From an uncultured Spartobacteria bacterium (GTDB taxonomy: Bacteria > Verrucomicrobiota > Verrucomicrobiia > Chthoniobacterales > Terrimicrobiaceae): a stretch of 64,000 nucleotides of DNA. Both the position numbers and the translations under genes were made by a program. The notes beneath the pieces are model-generated. The model made no database searches and was not told the origin of the DNA. It saw only the letters and a program-made list of their open reading frames with translations. Below are positions 1 to 8,845 of this stretch, piece by piece. Position 1 is the stretch's first letter. Each line of letters begins with the position of its first letter. The stretch lies in contig CALCJD010000011.1 of NCBI GenBank assembly GCA_937960895.1, positions 1 through 64,000 of the forward strand, written 5' to 3'.

Positions 1-383
1 GCCTCGGCGGCGCGGTTGATCGAGGTGCGCCATTTCTGGCGGGTGAGGAAAAGAATGGCGGAAATGAGCGTTCCGGCGTGGCCGATGCCGATCCAGAACA
101 CGAAGTTTGTGATGTCCCAAGCCCAGCCGACGGGGTGGTTGTTTCCCCAGACGCCGACGCCGGTGGAAACGAGGTAAATGATGCAGAAGATCAGGACGCC
201 GGTGAGCGGCACGGTCACCGCCATGCAGGCCCACCACCAAAGCGGGGTCTTGGCTTCGACGATGGAACTGACGTAATTCGCGATCCAGCCGTAGGTGCGC
301 TGGTTGAGCACGAGCGGCGCCCGGGTGACCGCCTTCTGGTCGGCCGTCATGTGCAGCGTAGCGTTGGAATTCGCGTCGGACAT
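1..383 (-). CDS. actC: Alternative complex III subunit ActC, NrfD/PsrC-like (partial)
   Basis: N-terminal ~127 codons of an integral membrane quinol-binding subunit; the rest lies beyond the left edge. The translation begins MSDANSNATLHMTADQKAV and then has hydrophobic spans separated by a short loop (a WWWACMAVTVPLTGV segment, then a second around FWIGIGHAGTLISAILFL), typical of NrfD/PolyferredoxinD-type proteins, whose 10-TM fold carries the quinone site. Its ATG overlaps the actB stop by one base (TAATG), so it is the third gene of an actA-actB-actC operon. In alternative complex III, ActC takes electrons from menaquinol and hands them to ActB. The truncation is only the window edge. Confidence 0.85.
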   Translation of the reverse strand, partial: MSDANSNATLHMTADQKAVTRAPLVLNQRTYGWIANYVSSIVEAKTPLWWWACMAVTVPLTGVLIFCIIYLVSTGVGVWGNNHPVGWAWDITNFVFWIGIGHAGTLISAILFLTRQKWRTSINRAAE

Positions 384-3300
384 TAGTGATGCGCCTCCTG
401 CGTTGTGGCCGCCCCGTGCGCCCCGTCGGCGCCATGGCTGCCGGTTCCGTGGCTGTCAGAACCATGCCCATGACCGTCCCCGTTGGCCTTGCCGACCCTG
501 TCCGCACCGGGCATTTTCATGTTCGGATTCTTGATCCGGGCGAGGTAGGTCACGCGGGGCGCGGTGTTGAGATACTTGAGCATCACGTATCCGCGGTCGC
601 TTTCGCGCAACCTGGCCACGCGGCTGTTTTTGTCGTTCTTGTTGCCAAAAACGAGCGACCCGCTCGGGCAGGCCTGCTGGCAGGCGGTCTTGAATTCGTG
701 AACCGGCACGTCGTTCCGGTTGCGCGCGCCGGCCTCGACGAGGCGGGCGATCTTGGCCTCCTCGATGCGCTGGATGCAGAAGGTGCACTTTTCCATCACA
801 CCGCGCATGCGCACGGTGACATTGGGGTTCTTTTGCATCTTGAGGCTGTCGGCCATGCCCTTGGGGGCAAGCGGTCCCCAGTAAAGCGTCTCGAGATTGC
901 GCTCGTTGTAGTCGAAATAATTGAAGCGCCGGACCTTCCACGGGCAGTTGTTCGCGCAATACCGTGTGCCGATGCAGCGGTTGTAGGCCATGAGGTTGAG
1001 GCCGTCCTCGCTGTGCACGGTGGCGTTGACCGGGCAGACCGTTTCGCACGGCGCGTTTTCGCAGTGCTGGCACATGATCGCCTGCGCAAGCATCTCGGGA
1101 TCCTCGGGGTCGCCGGCAAAATAACGGTCGACGCGGATCCACGCCATGTCGCGGTTTTTGCGGACCTGTTCCTTGCCGACCACGGGCACGTTGTTCTCGG
1201 CCTGGCAGGCCACCAGACAGGCGTTGCAGCCGGTGCAGGTGTTGAGGTCGACGGTCATCGCCCACTGCTCGGGCGCGTCGAGTTTCGGATGGGTGTAGAG
1301 CGAGATGTTCGGCGGGATGTGGCCGTCCATCCCCATCGTCTGCGCGAACTTCGGATTGTGCTCGTATTGCTCGAGGGTGCCTTCGCGGAAAAGGTCGCGC
1401 CCGTGCATGCTCTGCGCCTCCTGCGTGCGGGCGAGCGGATAGGTGCCGGAAACCTTTTTCACCTCCACGCCGGTGCGGAAGCGGAGCGAGTCGCTGGTGC
1501 GGAGCGGATAGGCGTCGAAGCCGACATTTTCCATGAGGGCGGACACGCCGGTCCGGCCGTAGCCGAGGGCGAGGGAAATCGAATCGTCGGCGTGTCCGGG
1601 AGCGACCAGCGCGGCGGCCCGGATGGTTTTGCCGCCGGCGGAGATCTCGATCATGTCGGCCACGATGTCGAAGGTGTTCTCGTTTTTGACATCGTCCGCG
1701 GAGATCGCATTGAACATGTCGGCCACGGCATCGGTCCAGGTGAGGTTGTTGGCCCGCACCTTCAGCCTTTCCGCGGTCGCGGGACTGATCAGGGCCACGT
1801 TGTCCCAGGTGACCTTGGTTTCAAAATCGGGCGTCTCCTGCAGCCAGCTGTTGTTGGCATACCGGCCGTCGTCCACACTGGAACTCTGGAGAAAGACGAG
1901 CTCCATGCCGGCGGCGGGTGGCGCGCCGGCGGCGAGACCGGCCAGTCCGTCGGCCTGGAAGGCCAGCGGCGCGGCGGGAAAGGCGCTGTCGGGCTGGTAG
2001 CCGACGCGGAGGAGGGAATTCCATGCCTCCGGGGTTCCGGAGAAAAGCTGGTTGAAGGTTTCCTGCACGAGCTCGGGGCCCCCGGGTTTCGGGCGTCCGG
2101 CGAGAACGGCGAGGATTTCCAGTTCGCTGACGCCGTTCCACAGCGGGAGGATCATCGGCTGGATGACGGAGTAGGTGCCGTCGTAGGCCCGCACATCCCC
2201 CCACGCCTCGAGGTAATGCGCGGCCGGCACCTGCCAGGTGCAGAGTTTCGAAGTCTCGTCCTCGAAAAGGCCGAGCCGCACCGAGAAGGGCACCCGCTTG
2301 AGCAGGTCCGCAAAATTGAGATCGGCCGGGGCGTTGTAAACCGGATTGCCGCCGAGAATGAACAGCGTGCGCACCGCGCCCGCCTTCATCGCGTCGGCCA
2401 GTTCGTTGATGGTGGCGGCGGGTTTCTCGCCGGTGGAAACCCCGGTGAGCGTCGATCCGAAATTGCCGAGGGCGTCGTTGATGGCCAGGCCGAGCGCCTG
2501 GACCCAGGCGGGCTGGAGTTCGCCCACCAGAACGAGGCTGCGCCCCTTGTGGGCAAGGAGGTCTTCGGCGCACCCGGCGATCCAGTCCCCGTTGAGATCC
2601 GCGTTTGTCTTCGGGGCCGCGGCGAGGGCGGCGGAGAGGCCGGCGCTGCCGGTCTGCGCGGCGATTTTTTCGCCGAGCCGGCGGGTGAATTCCCCGATTT
2701 CGGACGCCTTGCAGCGCAGGCGGTGATCGGCGAGTCCGCCGGTGGTCGAGTAGTGATTTTCGACCACGTAGAGCCGGTTCATCGACCCGTCCTTCTGATC
2801 GGGATTGCGGCGCGGATAAAAACCGGCGGCATACCCGACCCCCTTGTCGCTGGGATTGGTGAATTCGCTGTCGAGGGCGAGCACGACATCGGCGTTCTCG
2901 AACTTGGGAACGAGACGGATGCCGGGACCAAACACCGCGGTCGTCGCCTTCACCGTTTCCGTGTCGCCCAGCGGTTCGTATTCGGCCCAGATCAGACCGG
3001 GATATTTGGCCTCAAGCTCCGCGCGCAGGCGGTCGCGCGTGGGGGAGTTTTTCCGTTCGACCAGAAACGCCAGCCCCTGCCCGCCGGCCTCGGCGGTTTC
3101 CTGGAGGAAGGCGTCGAAGATTTCGGCGGAAAGCTCCCGGCCGTCCCTGCGGATCACCTTCGCGCGGTTCGGATCGTAGAGGTCCAGCACGCTGGCCTGG
3201 GTGAATCCGTCCGTGCCGCCGTTGCTGAAGGGATGAAGCGGATTGCCCTCCACCTTGATGGGACGGCCGTCGACCGTCGTGACGATGAGCGGCATCGCGC

Positions 3301-3610
3301 CCTGCCGGACCGGCATGGCCGAGGCGTAATAAAGCGGCTTGCCGGGAATGGACCATTCGACGCCCTTGTTGAAGGGAACCAGAAACGCCTCCGGACGGCG
3401 GCAGGCGGAAAGCCCGGCGAGCGCGAGGGACGCGCCCATCAGCTTCATGAAGTCCCGCTTCGAAAGACCGGAGTCCTGATACACATCGGCCCCGCGCGGA
3501 AACTCCCGCTGGAGGATCTCCTCAAACCGGGGGGAGTTCTCCAGCTCGGCAATGCTGCGCCACATGGTGGGCTTTTCCGGCATGGGCGGATGGTGAAAAA
3601 CGCGCTTCAT
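383..3610 (-). CDS. actB: Alternative complex III iron-sulfur/molybdopterin-like subunit ActB
   Basis: About 1075 residues, the usual size of a fused ActB. The first part is a molybdopterin-oxidoreductase-like domain (in known ACIII it carries no Mo cofactor). The last third (about residues 785-965) is an NrfC-like ferredoxin domain with four Cys clusters, e.g. CTGCNACLVAC, CQHCENAPCETVC, CIGTRYCANNC and CTFC paired with CQQACPSG, fitting three 4Fe-4S and one 3Fe-4S. Residues ~50-70 (SKRDFMKLMGASLALAGLSA) form a Tat-like leader with KR rather than RR. I chose the ATG at 3610 because it overlaps the actA stop (ATGA); an upstream in-frame start at 3652 lies inside actA. Odd feature: a His/Gly/Ser-rich tail of about 35 residues. 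Confidence 0.93.
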   Translation of the reverse strand: MKRVFHHPPMPEKPTMWRSIAELENSPRFEEILQREFPRGADVYQDSGLSKRDFMKLMGASLALAGLSACRRPEAFLVPFNKGVEWSIPGKPLYYASAMPVRQGAMPLIVTTVDGRPIKVEGNPLHPFSNGGTDGFTQASVLDLYDPNRAKVIRRDGRELSAEIFDAFLQETAEAGGQGLAFLVERKNSPTRDRLRAELEAKYPGLIWAEYEPLGDTETVKATTAVFGPGIRLVPKFENADVVLALDSEFTNPSDKGVGYAAGFYPRRNPDQKDGSMNRLYVVENHYSTTGGLADHRLRCKASEIGEFTRRLGEKIAAQTGSAGLSAALAAAPKTNADLNGDWIAGCAEDLLAHKGRSLVLVGELQPAWVQALGLAINDALGNFGSTLTGVSTGEKPAATINELADAMKAGAVRTLFILGGNPVYNAPADLNFADLLKRVPFSVRLGLFEDETSKLCTWQVPAAHYLEAWGDVRAYDGTYSVIQPMILPLWNGVSELEILAVLAGRPKPGGPELVQETFNQLFSGTPEAWNSLLRVGYQPDSAFPAAPLAFQADGLAGLAAGAPPAAGMELVFLQSSSVDDGRYANNSWLQETPDFETKVTWDNVALISPATAERLKVRANNLTWTDAVADMFNAISADDVKNENTFDIVADMIEISAGGKTIRAAALVAPGHADDSISLALGYGRTGVSALMENVGFDAYPLRTSDSLRFRTGVEVKKVSGTYPLARTQEAQSMHGRDLFREGTLEQYEHNPKFAQTMGMDGHIPPNISLYTHPKLDAPEQWAMTVDLNTCTGCNACLVACQAENNVPVVGKEQVRKNRDMAWIRVDRYFAGDPEDPEMLAQAIMCQHCENAPCETVCPVNATVHSEDGLNLMAYNRCIGTRYCANNCPWKVRRFNYFDYNERNLETLYWGPLAPKGMADSLKMQKNPNVTVRMRGVMEKCTFCIQRIEEAKIARLVEAGARNRNDVPVHEFKTACQQACPSGSLVFGNKNDKNSRVARLRESDRGYVMLKYLNTAPRVTYLARIKNPNMKMPGADRVGKANGDGHGHGSDSHGTGSHGADGAHGAATTQEAHH

Positions 3611-4272
3611 CGATGACAGCCTCCGCAGGTTGTGGGGGGAGTCACATCCCACTCCTTCTTGAACTTCTCGCCCATGGCCAGCTGCTCCCGGGGAGAGCCG
3701 GCCGTCCAGTTCATATTGAAAACCTCCTCAGGCGGACGCAGGAAATTCTGCGGGTTCCGATGGCAGTCAAGGCACCAGCTCATGCTCTGCGGCTTGTCCT
3801 GGAAGACCACCTTCATGTTGTTCACGTCACCGTGGCACGAATAACAGCTCACCCCGCGGTTCACGTGCACCGCGTGGTTGAAATACGTGTAGTCGGGAAG
3901 TTTGTGCACCTTGACCCAGTTGACGGCCGGACCGTCGCCCTGACCGCCGTTCCAAGCCGCCCGCACGGCCTCAAGTTTCGGGCTGTCCGCCTTCACCTGC
4001 TGGTGACAACTCATGCAGGTCTGCACGGACGGCACGTTCGAATGGGACGCAATCTCCACAAAGCTGTGACAGAACCGGCAATCCATCCCGAGCTGCTCCA
4101 CATGAATGTCGTGCTGAAACGGCACGGGCTGTGTGGGCTGGTAACCGACGCGTGTGTACTTCGGCGTAAAATAATAGGTCACCCCGACGGTGATCGCGCC
4201 ACCAAGAACGATAGCGCAAACCGCCACCTTCCAGGGAAGGTGATTTGTCCATCTGGGGAAGAAATTGGCCAT
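3607..4272 (-). CDS. actA: Alternative complex III pentaheme cytochrome c subunit ActA
   Basis: 221 residues with an N-terminal membrane anchor (about residues 14-36) and exactly five CXXCH haem c motifs: CRFCH, CMSCH, CYSCH, CLDCH and CGGCH. This matches the pentaheme ActA of alternative complex III, which passes electrons from quinol oxidation to a periplasmic cytochrome or directly to an oxidase. It is the first gene of the visible act operon, and its stop overlaps the actB start. An imperfect palindrome lies in its leader (4283-4323). Confidence 0.93.
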   Translation of the reverse strand: MANFFPRWTNHLPWKVAVCAIVLGGAITVGVTYYFTPKYTRVGYQPTQPVPFQHDIHVEQLGMDCRFCHSFVEIASHSNVPSVQTCMSCHQQVKADSPKLEAVRAAWNGGQGDGPAVNWVKVHKLPDYTYFNHAVHVNRGVSCYSCHGDVNNMKVVFQDKPQSMSWCLDCHRNPQNFLRPPEEVFNMNWTAGSPREQLAMGEKFKKEWDVTPPTTCGGCHR

Positions 4273-4282
4273 GGGGAAAGGC

Positions 4283-4323
4283 GCAACTAACGGTCAATTG
4301 TTGCCAATTGGCAGTTAGATTGC
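4283..4323. promoter_or_regulatory. Imperfect palindrome in the actA leader; AT-tract intergenic region
   Basis: The arms read GCAACTAAC-ggt-CAATTG and CAATTG-gca-GTTAGaTTGC around a TTGC centre, beginning 11 bases upstream of the actA ATG. It could be an operator or a leader hairpin. The rest of the 193-bp divergent gap (4324-4465) is unusually AT-rich for this genome and has repeated T and A tracts of 6-9 bases near 4343, 4358, 4373 and 4386, which suggests bent promoter DNA serving actA (minus) and the DUF192 gene (plus). No regulator can be named from sequence. Confidence 0.4.
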
Positions 4324-4465
4324 CGTGCAGGCTATTACCAATTTTTTTGATGGCAATTTTTTTTTGCGCTGAAAAAAGGGGAAATTTTTTTGCAAGAAAA
4401 ATCCGCCGATTCTTTCCGCAAAATCGCTTTTTTTCACCGCCGGATTCCCGGTAGGGTTCCGGCTC

Positions 4466-4915
4466 ATGCGCCGTCTGTTCTTAGCTTTGCTTTTGCCGGT
4501 TGCTCCGGTCCTGGCCCAGGAAACCGCGCAGCCTCCGTTGCCCACCGTCACTTTGAAAGCGGAAAACGGCCGCACCATCACGGCGGAGGTTGCCGACGAG
4601 GATCACGAACGCGCGGCCGGACTGATGTTTCGCGAGAAGCTGGCCCCCGACAGCGGCATGTTGTTTGTGATGCCGCGTCCGTCCCGCGCGGCGTTCTGGA
4701 TGAAAAACACGCCCATTCCGCTGTCCATCGCCTACATTGATGCATCGGGGACGATTCTCGAGATCCACGACATGAAACCGCACGACGAAAAAACCGTGCG
4801 CAGCGTTTTCCCCAACGTGGCCTACGCGCTGGAAATGGAGCAGGGATGGTTTGCGCGGGCCGGTGTGAATCCCGGCGAGCGGCTGAAGGGACTGCCGCCC
4901 CTGTCGGGAAAATAA
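4466..4915 (+). CDS. Exported DUF192 (COG1430) family protein
   Basis: 149 residues: a signal peptide (MRRLFLALLLPVAPVLAQ, cleavage near AQ-E) followed by a single DUF192 domain. The family hallmarks are visible: ERAAGLMFREKL, GMLFVMPRPSRAAFWMKNT and PLSIAYID, and a C-terminal ALEMEQGWF. The biochemical role of DUF192 is not established; in archaea and bacteria members are small secreted beta-rich proteins. It starts a plus-strand run with the next exported protein 69 bp downstream. Confidence 0.85.
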   Translation: MRRLFLALLLPVAPVLAQETAQPPLPTVTLKAENGRTITAEVADEDHERAAGLMFREKLAPDSGMLFVMPRPSRAAFWMKNTPIPLSIAYIDASGTILEIHDMKPHDEKTVRSVFPNVAYALEMEQGWFARAGVNPGERLKGLPPLSGK

Positions 4916-4984
4916 GGCGGGCGACCCGCGAACCGTCCGCCCTCGCGTCTTGCGCCCCGGCGCAAACTTGCGGAGACTCCCGTC

Positions 4985-5509
4985 ATGCGCCTCGTTCTGC
5001 CAATGCTGTTTGTGATCGCCTCACCCCTTGCCGCCCAACAGGCCGGGGGCAAGGAAAAGGGAGGACGGATGATTTTTCATCCCGGCGCCACGGAACCCGT
5101 CATCACCGCCCAAGCCACGCCCACGCCGGCACCGCGGACCGGAGACAGGCCCGCCGACCTTGTCGAGGCGTTCTTTTCCGCGCTCAAGGCCGACCGGGTG
5201 GATGCCGCGTATGATGGGCTGGTGAAGGGCACAATCATTGCGGACCGCGCGGACGATGTCGCCGCGCTGAAGACCCGGACAAAGGCCGCGCTCGACAGTT
5301 ACGGTCCGGTCTCGGGTTACGAAGTGGTCGATGAAAAAGTCGTCGGATCGAGCCTGCTGCGCCGCACGGTGGTGTCGTTGAATTCCGACCTGCCGCTGCG
5401 CTGGCGTTTTTATTTCTACAAATCCGAAGGGGCCTGGAGGCTGGTCGACCTTCGGGTGGATGATGCCCTGGTGGAACTTTTCGAGGAATCGGGGCGCGCC
5501 CGGAAATGA
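4985..5509 (+). CDS. Exported protein with NTF2-like domain, function unknown
   Basis: 174 residues. Residues 1-19 are a signal peptide (MRLVLPMLFVIASPLAAQQ). A low-complexity linker rich in Pro/Thr/Ala follows. From about residue 55 (PADLVEAFFSALKADRVDAA) to the end the pattern is that of small SnoaL/NTF2-like or DUF4864-like domains: a long first helix, then beta strands ending in a WRFYFYKSEGAWRLVDLRV segment. I cannot assign a function. Its TGA overlaps the next ATG (ATGA), so it is translationally coupled to the UbiA-family gene. Confidence 0.75.
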   Translation: MRLVLPMLFVIASPLAAQQAGGKEKGGRMIFHPGATEPVITAQATPTPAPRTGDRPADLVEAFFSALKADRVDAAYDGLVKGTIIADRADDVAALKTRTKAALDSYGPVSGYEVVDEKVVGSSLLRRTVVSLNSDLPLRWRFYFYKSEGAWRLVDLRVDDALVELFEESGRARK

Positions 5510-6345
5510 TCGCCAATTTCCTTCGTTTCATCCGGTTTTCCCACACGATTTTCGCCCTCCCCTTCGCGCTGGGGGCGATGTTTGTCGCGGCGGACGGACT
5601 GCCCTCCCTGCGGTTGTTCGGCCTGATTGTGCTGGCCATGGTTTTCGCGCGCACGGCGGCCATGTCCTTCAACCGCCTGGCCGATTGGGAAATCGACAAG
5701 CGCAATCCGCGCACCGAGGGCCGTCACCGGCTGGTGTCCCGGCCGACCGCGATCGCCGGCTGCGTCCTGTCCGCGGTGCTTTTCGTGGCGGTGACCGCCT
5801 TCATCAATCCCGTGTGTTTTGCGTTGTCTCCCGTCGCGCTTCTCATCGTCTTTTTTTATTCCCTGACAAAGCGGTTCACCGATGCGGCGCAGTTTTTTCT
5901 CGGGCTCGCGCTGGCGGTTGCGCCGGTGGGCGCGTGGCTGGCGGTGACGGGTTCGTTCGCCTGGCCGCCGCTGGTGCTGGCGCTGGCCGTGCTGTTTTGG
6001 GTGGCGGGCTTCGACATGATCTACGCGACGCAGGACTACGAGGTGGACAAGCGGGAAGGGCTGCATTCCATGGTGGTGCGCCTGGGCATCCCGGGGGCGC
6101 TGCGCGCCGCCGTCCTTCTGCACAATCTGTCCCTCGCCGGACTGGTGGGTTTCGGCCTTCTGGCCGGTCTGGGCCCCGTTTATTACGTCAGTCTGGTCCT
6201 GATCGGCATCGCCCTGATCTACGAACACTGGCTGGCGCGGCGGGGTGATCTCGCCGCCATCAACGCCGCGTTTTTTCAGGCCAACGCCGCGGTGAGCGCC
6301 ATTTTTCTTCTCAGCACCCTTGTCGACCGGCTCTCCAGCTCCTAA
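5506..6345 (+). CDS. UbiA-family prenyltransferase, probably MqnP-like
   Basis: 279-residue polytopic membrane protein. Both Asp-rich motifs of UbiA prenyltransferases are present: NRLADWEIDKRNPRT (residues ~56-70) and DMIYATQDYEVDKREG (~residues 174-189). These bind the polyprenyl diphosphate through Mg2+. The NRxxDxxxDxxNPRT form with a following arginine is typical of the 'UbiA_other' group that contains MqnP, the prenyltransferase of the futalosine menaquinone pathway. That would fit a menaquinol-fed alternative complex III nearby, but no other mqn gene is in the window, so 4-hydroxybenzoate prenyltransferase cannot be excluded. Confidence 0.85.
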   Translation: MIANFLRFIRFSHTIFALPFALGAMFVAADGLPSLRLFGLIVLAMVFARTAAMSFNRLADWEIDKRNPRTEGRHRLVSRPTAIAGCVLSAVLFVAVTAFINPVCFALSPVALLIVFFYSLTKRFTDAAQFFLGLALAVAPVGAWLAVTGSFAWPPLVLALAVLFWVAGFDMIYATQDYEVDKREGLHSMVVRLGIPGALRAAVLLHNLSLAGLVGFGLLAGLGPVYYVSLVLIGIALIYEHWLARRGDLAAINAAFFQANAAVSAIFLLSTLVDRLSSS

Positions 6346-8332
6346 ACGCCGGCGCCGCCGGCTCAGACGCCTGGCGGTCGCATTTCTCGCCGCAATCCTC
6401 CTCCTGGCCATTCTGGTCGGGGTTGCGGTGCTGAACCTCACGCTGCTCGCCCGCTGGGCCATGGAGAGGGCCTTTCCGGGAGCCCTGGTGGAAATCCGTC
6501 GGGTCGAACTGATGCCCCCGGACCGCCTCGTGGTGGACACGGTCACCCTGCGTTCCCGAAAGGATGGGGCCGTGCTGCTTTCCCTGGACCGGGGCGGCGT
6601 CACATTCACCTTTGAAGACCTCTTCGCCCGCCGGATCGGCGAAGTGCGGCTTGAGCAACCCGTGCTGCATGCCTCCCCGCGTCTTCTGGAAATCTTCTCC
6701 CCTTCCCCGTCCCCCTCCCCGCAGGGAAGACCCTGGGAGGTTCGGCGTCTCGTCTGCGACTACGGACAGCTCACCGTTTCGGGATACGGCGGTCCGGGAT
6801 TGCAGGCCCGGGCCAAATTTGCCTTCGACCTGAGGAACTTTGCCCCCGCAACGGCCCCGGAAACCCGCCATGAGCTCATCCTGTGGGACATTCAGGCCGG
6901 TCGGGACGGAAACCCGGTTCTTTCCCTCGATCTGGTGCGGGTCGGATTCGATTTTGCCTCCCTCTCGGAGCGCACCCTTTCCTCACTGCAGATTTCCGGC
7001 GGTTCACTGTCCGTGGGAGCCACCCTCCGCGAAATTCTCTCCGCGCCGGCTTCCCCTCCGGCCGCCCCCGCGGTCACCGCCGCACCCTCCGATCCCTGGA
7101 AAATCGGCGATCTGAACATCGAAAAGCTTCGGGTGCGCGTCGACGATTCGCCCACCGGGCTCACGGACATCCGGTTTGCGGTCAATCTGCGCCTCCGCAA
7201 TGTCCCGCTTTCCCAGGCGATCGCCGAAATGGGTGCGGAAAGCCAGAGCATCGAAATTTCCCATCTCATCATCAGATCCCCCCTGGATCCCTTGACCCGG
7301 GTCATCACCATCGACAGCCTGTTCATTCGTTTCACCCTGGCCGGACTCCTGCGCCGGGAAGTCGGGGAAATCACCATCCTCAATCCCGCCGTCCATGTCG
7401 GAGAAGACCTGTTTTGGTACATGGAGACGGCCGGGAAAAATCTCTCCGCCGGACAGGGGGAAACTTCGGAACCGGGATGGACCGTCCGGACCCTCCGGGT
7501 GGAATACGGGCGCCTGATCCTGGGCAGCGGCGGACGCCGGGAATACGGACTGCCGCTGAATTTTCGCACCGTCGCGGAGAATGTCTCCCTCGACAATCTC
7601 GCCGCCCTCAAACTTCGCGCCACCCTGGAAATCCCCCCGCAAAAATACGCCTTTTCCTCCTACCAGCTGGAATTCGCCAGCGAGCGGGGCGACCTGCGGT
7701 TTTCCTATCCTCCGGAAACCGGGGCCGACAATCTCGTCGGCGTGATCCGCCTGAAGGACATCCGATGGCGCCAGTTTCGCGCCGCGTCCAGCTGGGTCTC
7801 GGTCACCTTCGACCGGCAGGGCATCAACGGAACGTTCGGCGGCTCGGCCTACCGCGGCGAAGCCTGGGGCGGATTCAGCTTCGCCTTCGCCAACGACGTG
7901 CCCTGGACCGGCTGGCTCTCCGGAAAACGGTTTGATCTCAAAAACCTCACCGACGTGCTGACTCCCAAAACCGTGCGGATGACCGGGGCGTTGGATTTTG
8001 CCATGGAGGTGAACGCCACGGGCCGCTCCATTGAAAAAGTCTCCGGTTCGTTCCAGCTCAAACGTCCGGGCCAACTGCGCATCGACAAACTCAATGACCT
8101 CATGGCCCGCATCCCCGATTCCTGGACCCAATTGAAGCAAAGCGGCACCAAACTGATCCTCGAGGCATTGAGGGACTACGACTACACCCGGGGCACGGGC
8201 GATTTTCAGTTCGCCAATTCGGAAGGCTCGCTCCGGATAAAATTGCAAGGCCCCTCCGGATCGCGCAATTTGGACATCAGCCTGCATTCCGACGAGCCCG
8301 GTCCATGGAAACTGCCCGCCACCAACCCGTGA
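6320..8332 (+). CDS. AsmA-like / YdbH-like intermembrane lipid transport protein
   Basis: 670 residues with an Arg-rich N-terminus, one membrane anchor (about residues 16-38), then a long periplasmic part of repeating beta segments as in AsmA/DUF748/YdbH proteins. The C-terminal portion (FAMEVNATGRSIEKVSGSFQ and ARIPDSWTQL onward) resembles the conserved end of YdbH-type proteins. In E. coli, YdbH is one of three redundant AsmA-like bridges (with YhdP and TamB) that move phospholipids to the outer membrane. The context supports this: the next gene, overlapping as GTGA, carries YnbE- and YdbL-like parts, the known YdbH partners. The start overlaps the ubiA-family gene by 26 bp; a later start is possible. 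Confidence 0.75.
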   Translation: MSTGSPAPKRRRRRLRRLAVAFLAAILLLAILVGVAVLNLTLLARWAMERAFPGALVEIRRVELMPPDRLVVDTVTLRSRKDGAVLLSLDRGGVTFTFEDLFARRIGEVRLEQPVLHASPRLLEIFSPSPSPSPQGRPWEVRRLVCDYGQLTVSGYGGPGLQARAKFAFDLRNFAPATAPETRHELILWDIQAGRDGNPVLSLDLVRVGFDFASLSERTLSSLQISGGSLSVGATLREILSAPASPPAAPAVTAAPSDPWKIGDLNIEKLRVRVDDSPTGLTDIRFAVNLRLRNVPLSQAIAEMGAESQSIEISHLIIRSPLDPLTRVITIDSLFIRFTLAGLLRREVGEITILNPAVHVGEDLFWYMETAGKNLSAGQGETSEPGWTVRTLRVEYGRLILGSGGRREYGLPLNFRTVAENVSLDNLAALKLRATLEIPPQKYAFSSYQLEFASERGDLRFSYPPETGADNLVGVIRLKDIRWRQFRAASSWVSVTFDRQGINGTFGGSAYRGEAWGGFSFAFANDVPWTGWLSGKRFDLKNLTDVLTPKTVRMTGALDFAMEVNATGRSIEKVSGSFQLKRPGQLRIDKLNDLMARIPDSWTQLKQSGTKLILEALRDYDYTRGTGDFQFANSEGSLRIKLQGPSGSRNLDISLHSDEPGPWKLPATNP

Positions 8333-8844
8333 AATCCCGCCACCTCCTTCTGGCGTTCGCCACGGTTTCCTTCGCCGCCTGTTCCGCCCCCACGGTGAAA
8401 CTCGCCACGACCGAACCCCTCAAGGTCGACATCGACGTCCGCCTCGATGTTTACCAACACCAGGCGCCTGCGCCCAAGGTGGCCGCCCCCTCCCCCACCC
8501 CGGCCGCCGGAACCTCCGGCACCGCCGGCACCCGCCGCCGTTCCCGGATGGCGGACATCCAGAACTTCAAGAATCAACGCCTGGTTGGCGAGGGACGCGA
8601 CGGACTCCTGGTGATCCGTTCCAATCCGGAGGGCGACTACGGCGAATATCTGCGCCGCACGGTGGAGGCGGAAAATGCCGACCGCATGGAACTCATGAAG
8701 GCGCTGGCGGAAACGCAGAAGCAGTCCCTGCCGGAAATTCAGGCCCAGCAGGGCAAAGCCTGGCGCGACCGGTCCTTCAAGGGGGAATGGATCGAAATTC
8801 CCAAGCCCGAAGGCGGCTGGGAATGGGTCCAGAAGGACGACTGA
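8329..8844 (+). CDS. Lipoprotein fusing YnbE-like and YdbL-like (DUF1318) domains
   Basis: About 171 residues from a GTG at 8329 that overlaps the previous stop (GTGA); an in-frame ATG at 8305 is the alternative. The GTG start gives a clean lipoprotein signal (KSRHLLLAFATVSFAAC). Right after the Cys comes a YnbE-like strand region (PTVKLATTEPLKVDIDVRLD). A Pro/Ala/Thr linker leads to a DUF1318/YdbL-like domain (FKNQRLVGEGRDGLLVIRS, EAENADRMELMKALAE, KGEWIEIP). In E. coli these are separate: YnbE is an outer-membrane lipoprotein that bridges to YdbH, and YdbL is a periplasmic protein restraining YnbE multimerisation. Joining both in one chain is unusual. The assignment is by motif memory, not a search. 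Confidence 0.7.
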   Translation: MKSRHLLLAFATVSFAACSAPTVKLATTEPLKVDIDVRLDVYQHQAPAPKVAAPSPTPAAGTSGTAGTRRRSRMADIQNFKNQRLVGEGRDGLLVIRSNPEGDYGEYLRRTVEAENADRMELMKALAETQKQSLPEIQAQQGKAWRDRSFKGEWIEIPKPEGGWEWVQKDD

Positions 8845-8845
8845 T

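Noticed and set aside
386..3616. Long plus-strand open frame of 1076 codons opposite actB
   Set aside because: It is the antisense of a clear ActB; its residue make-up (His, Arg, Gly, Val excess) and lack of motifs mark it as a GC-driven shadow.
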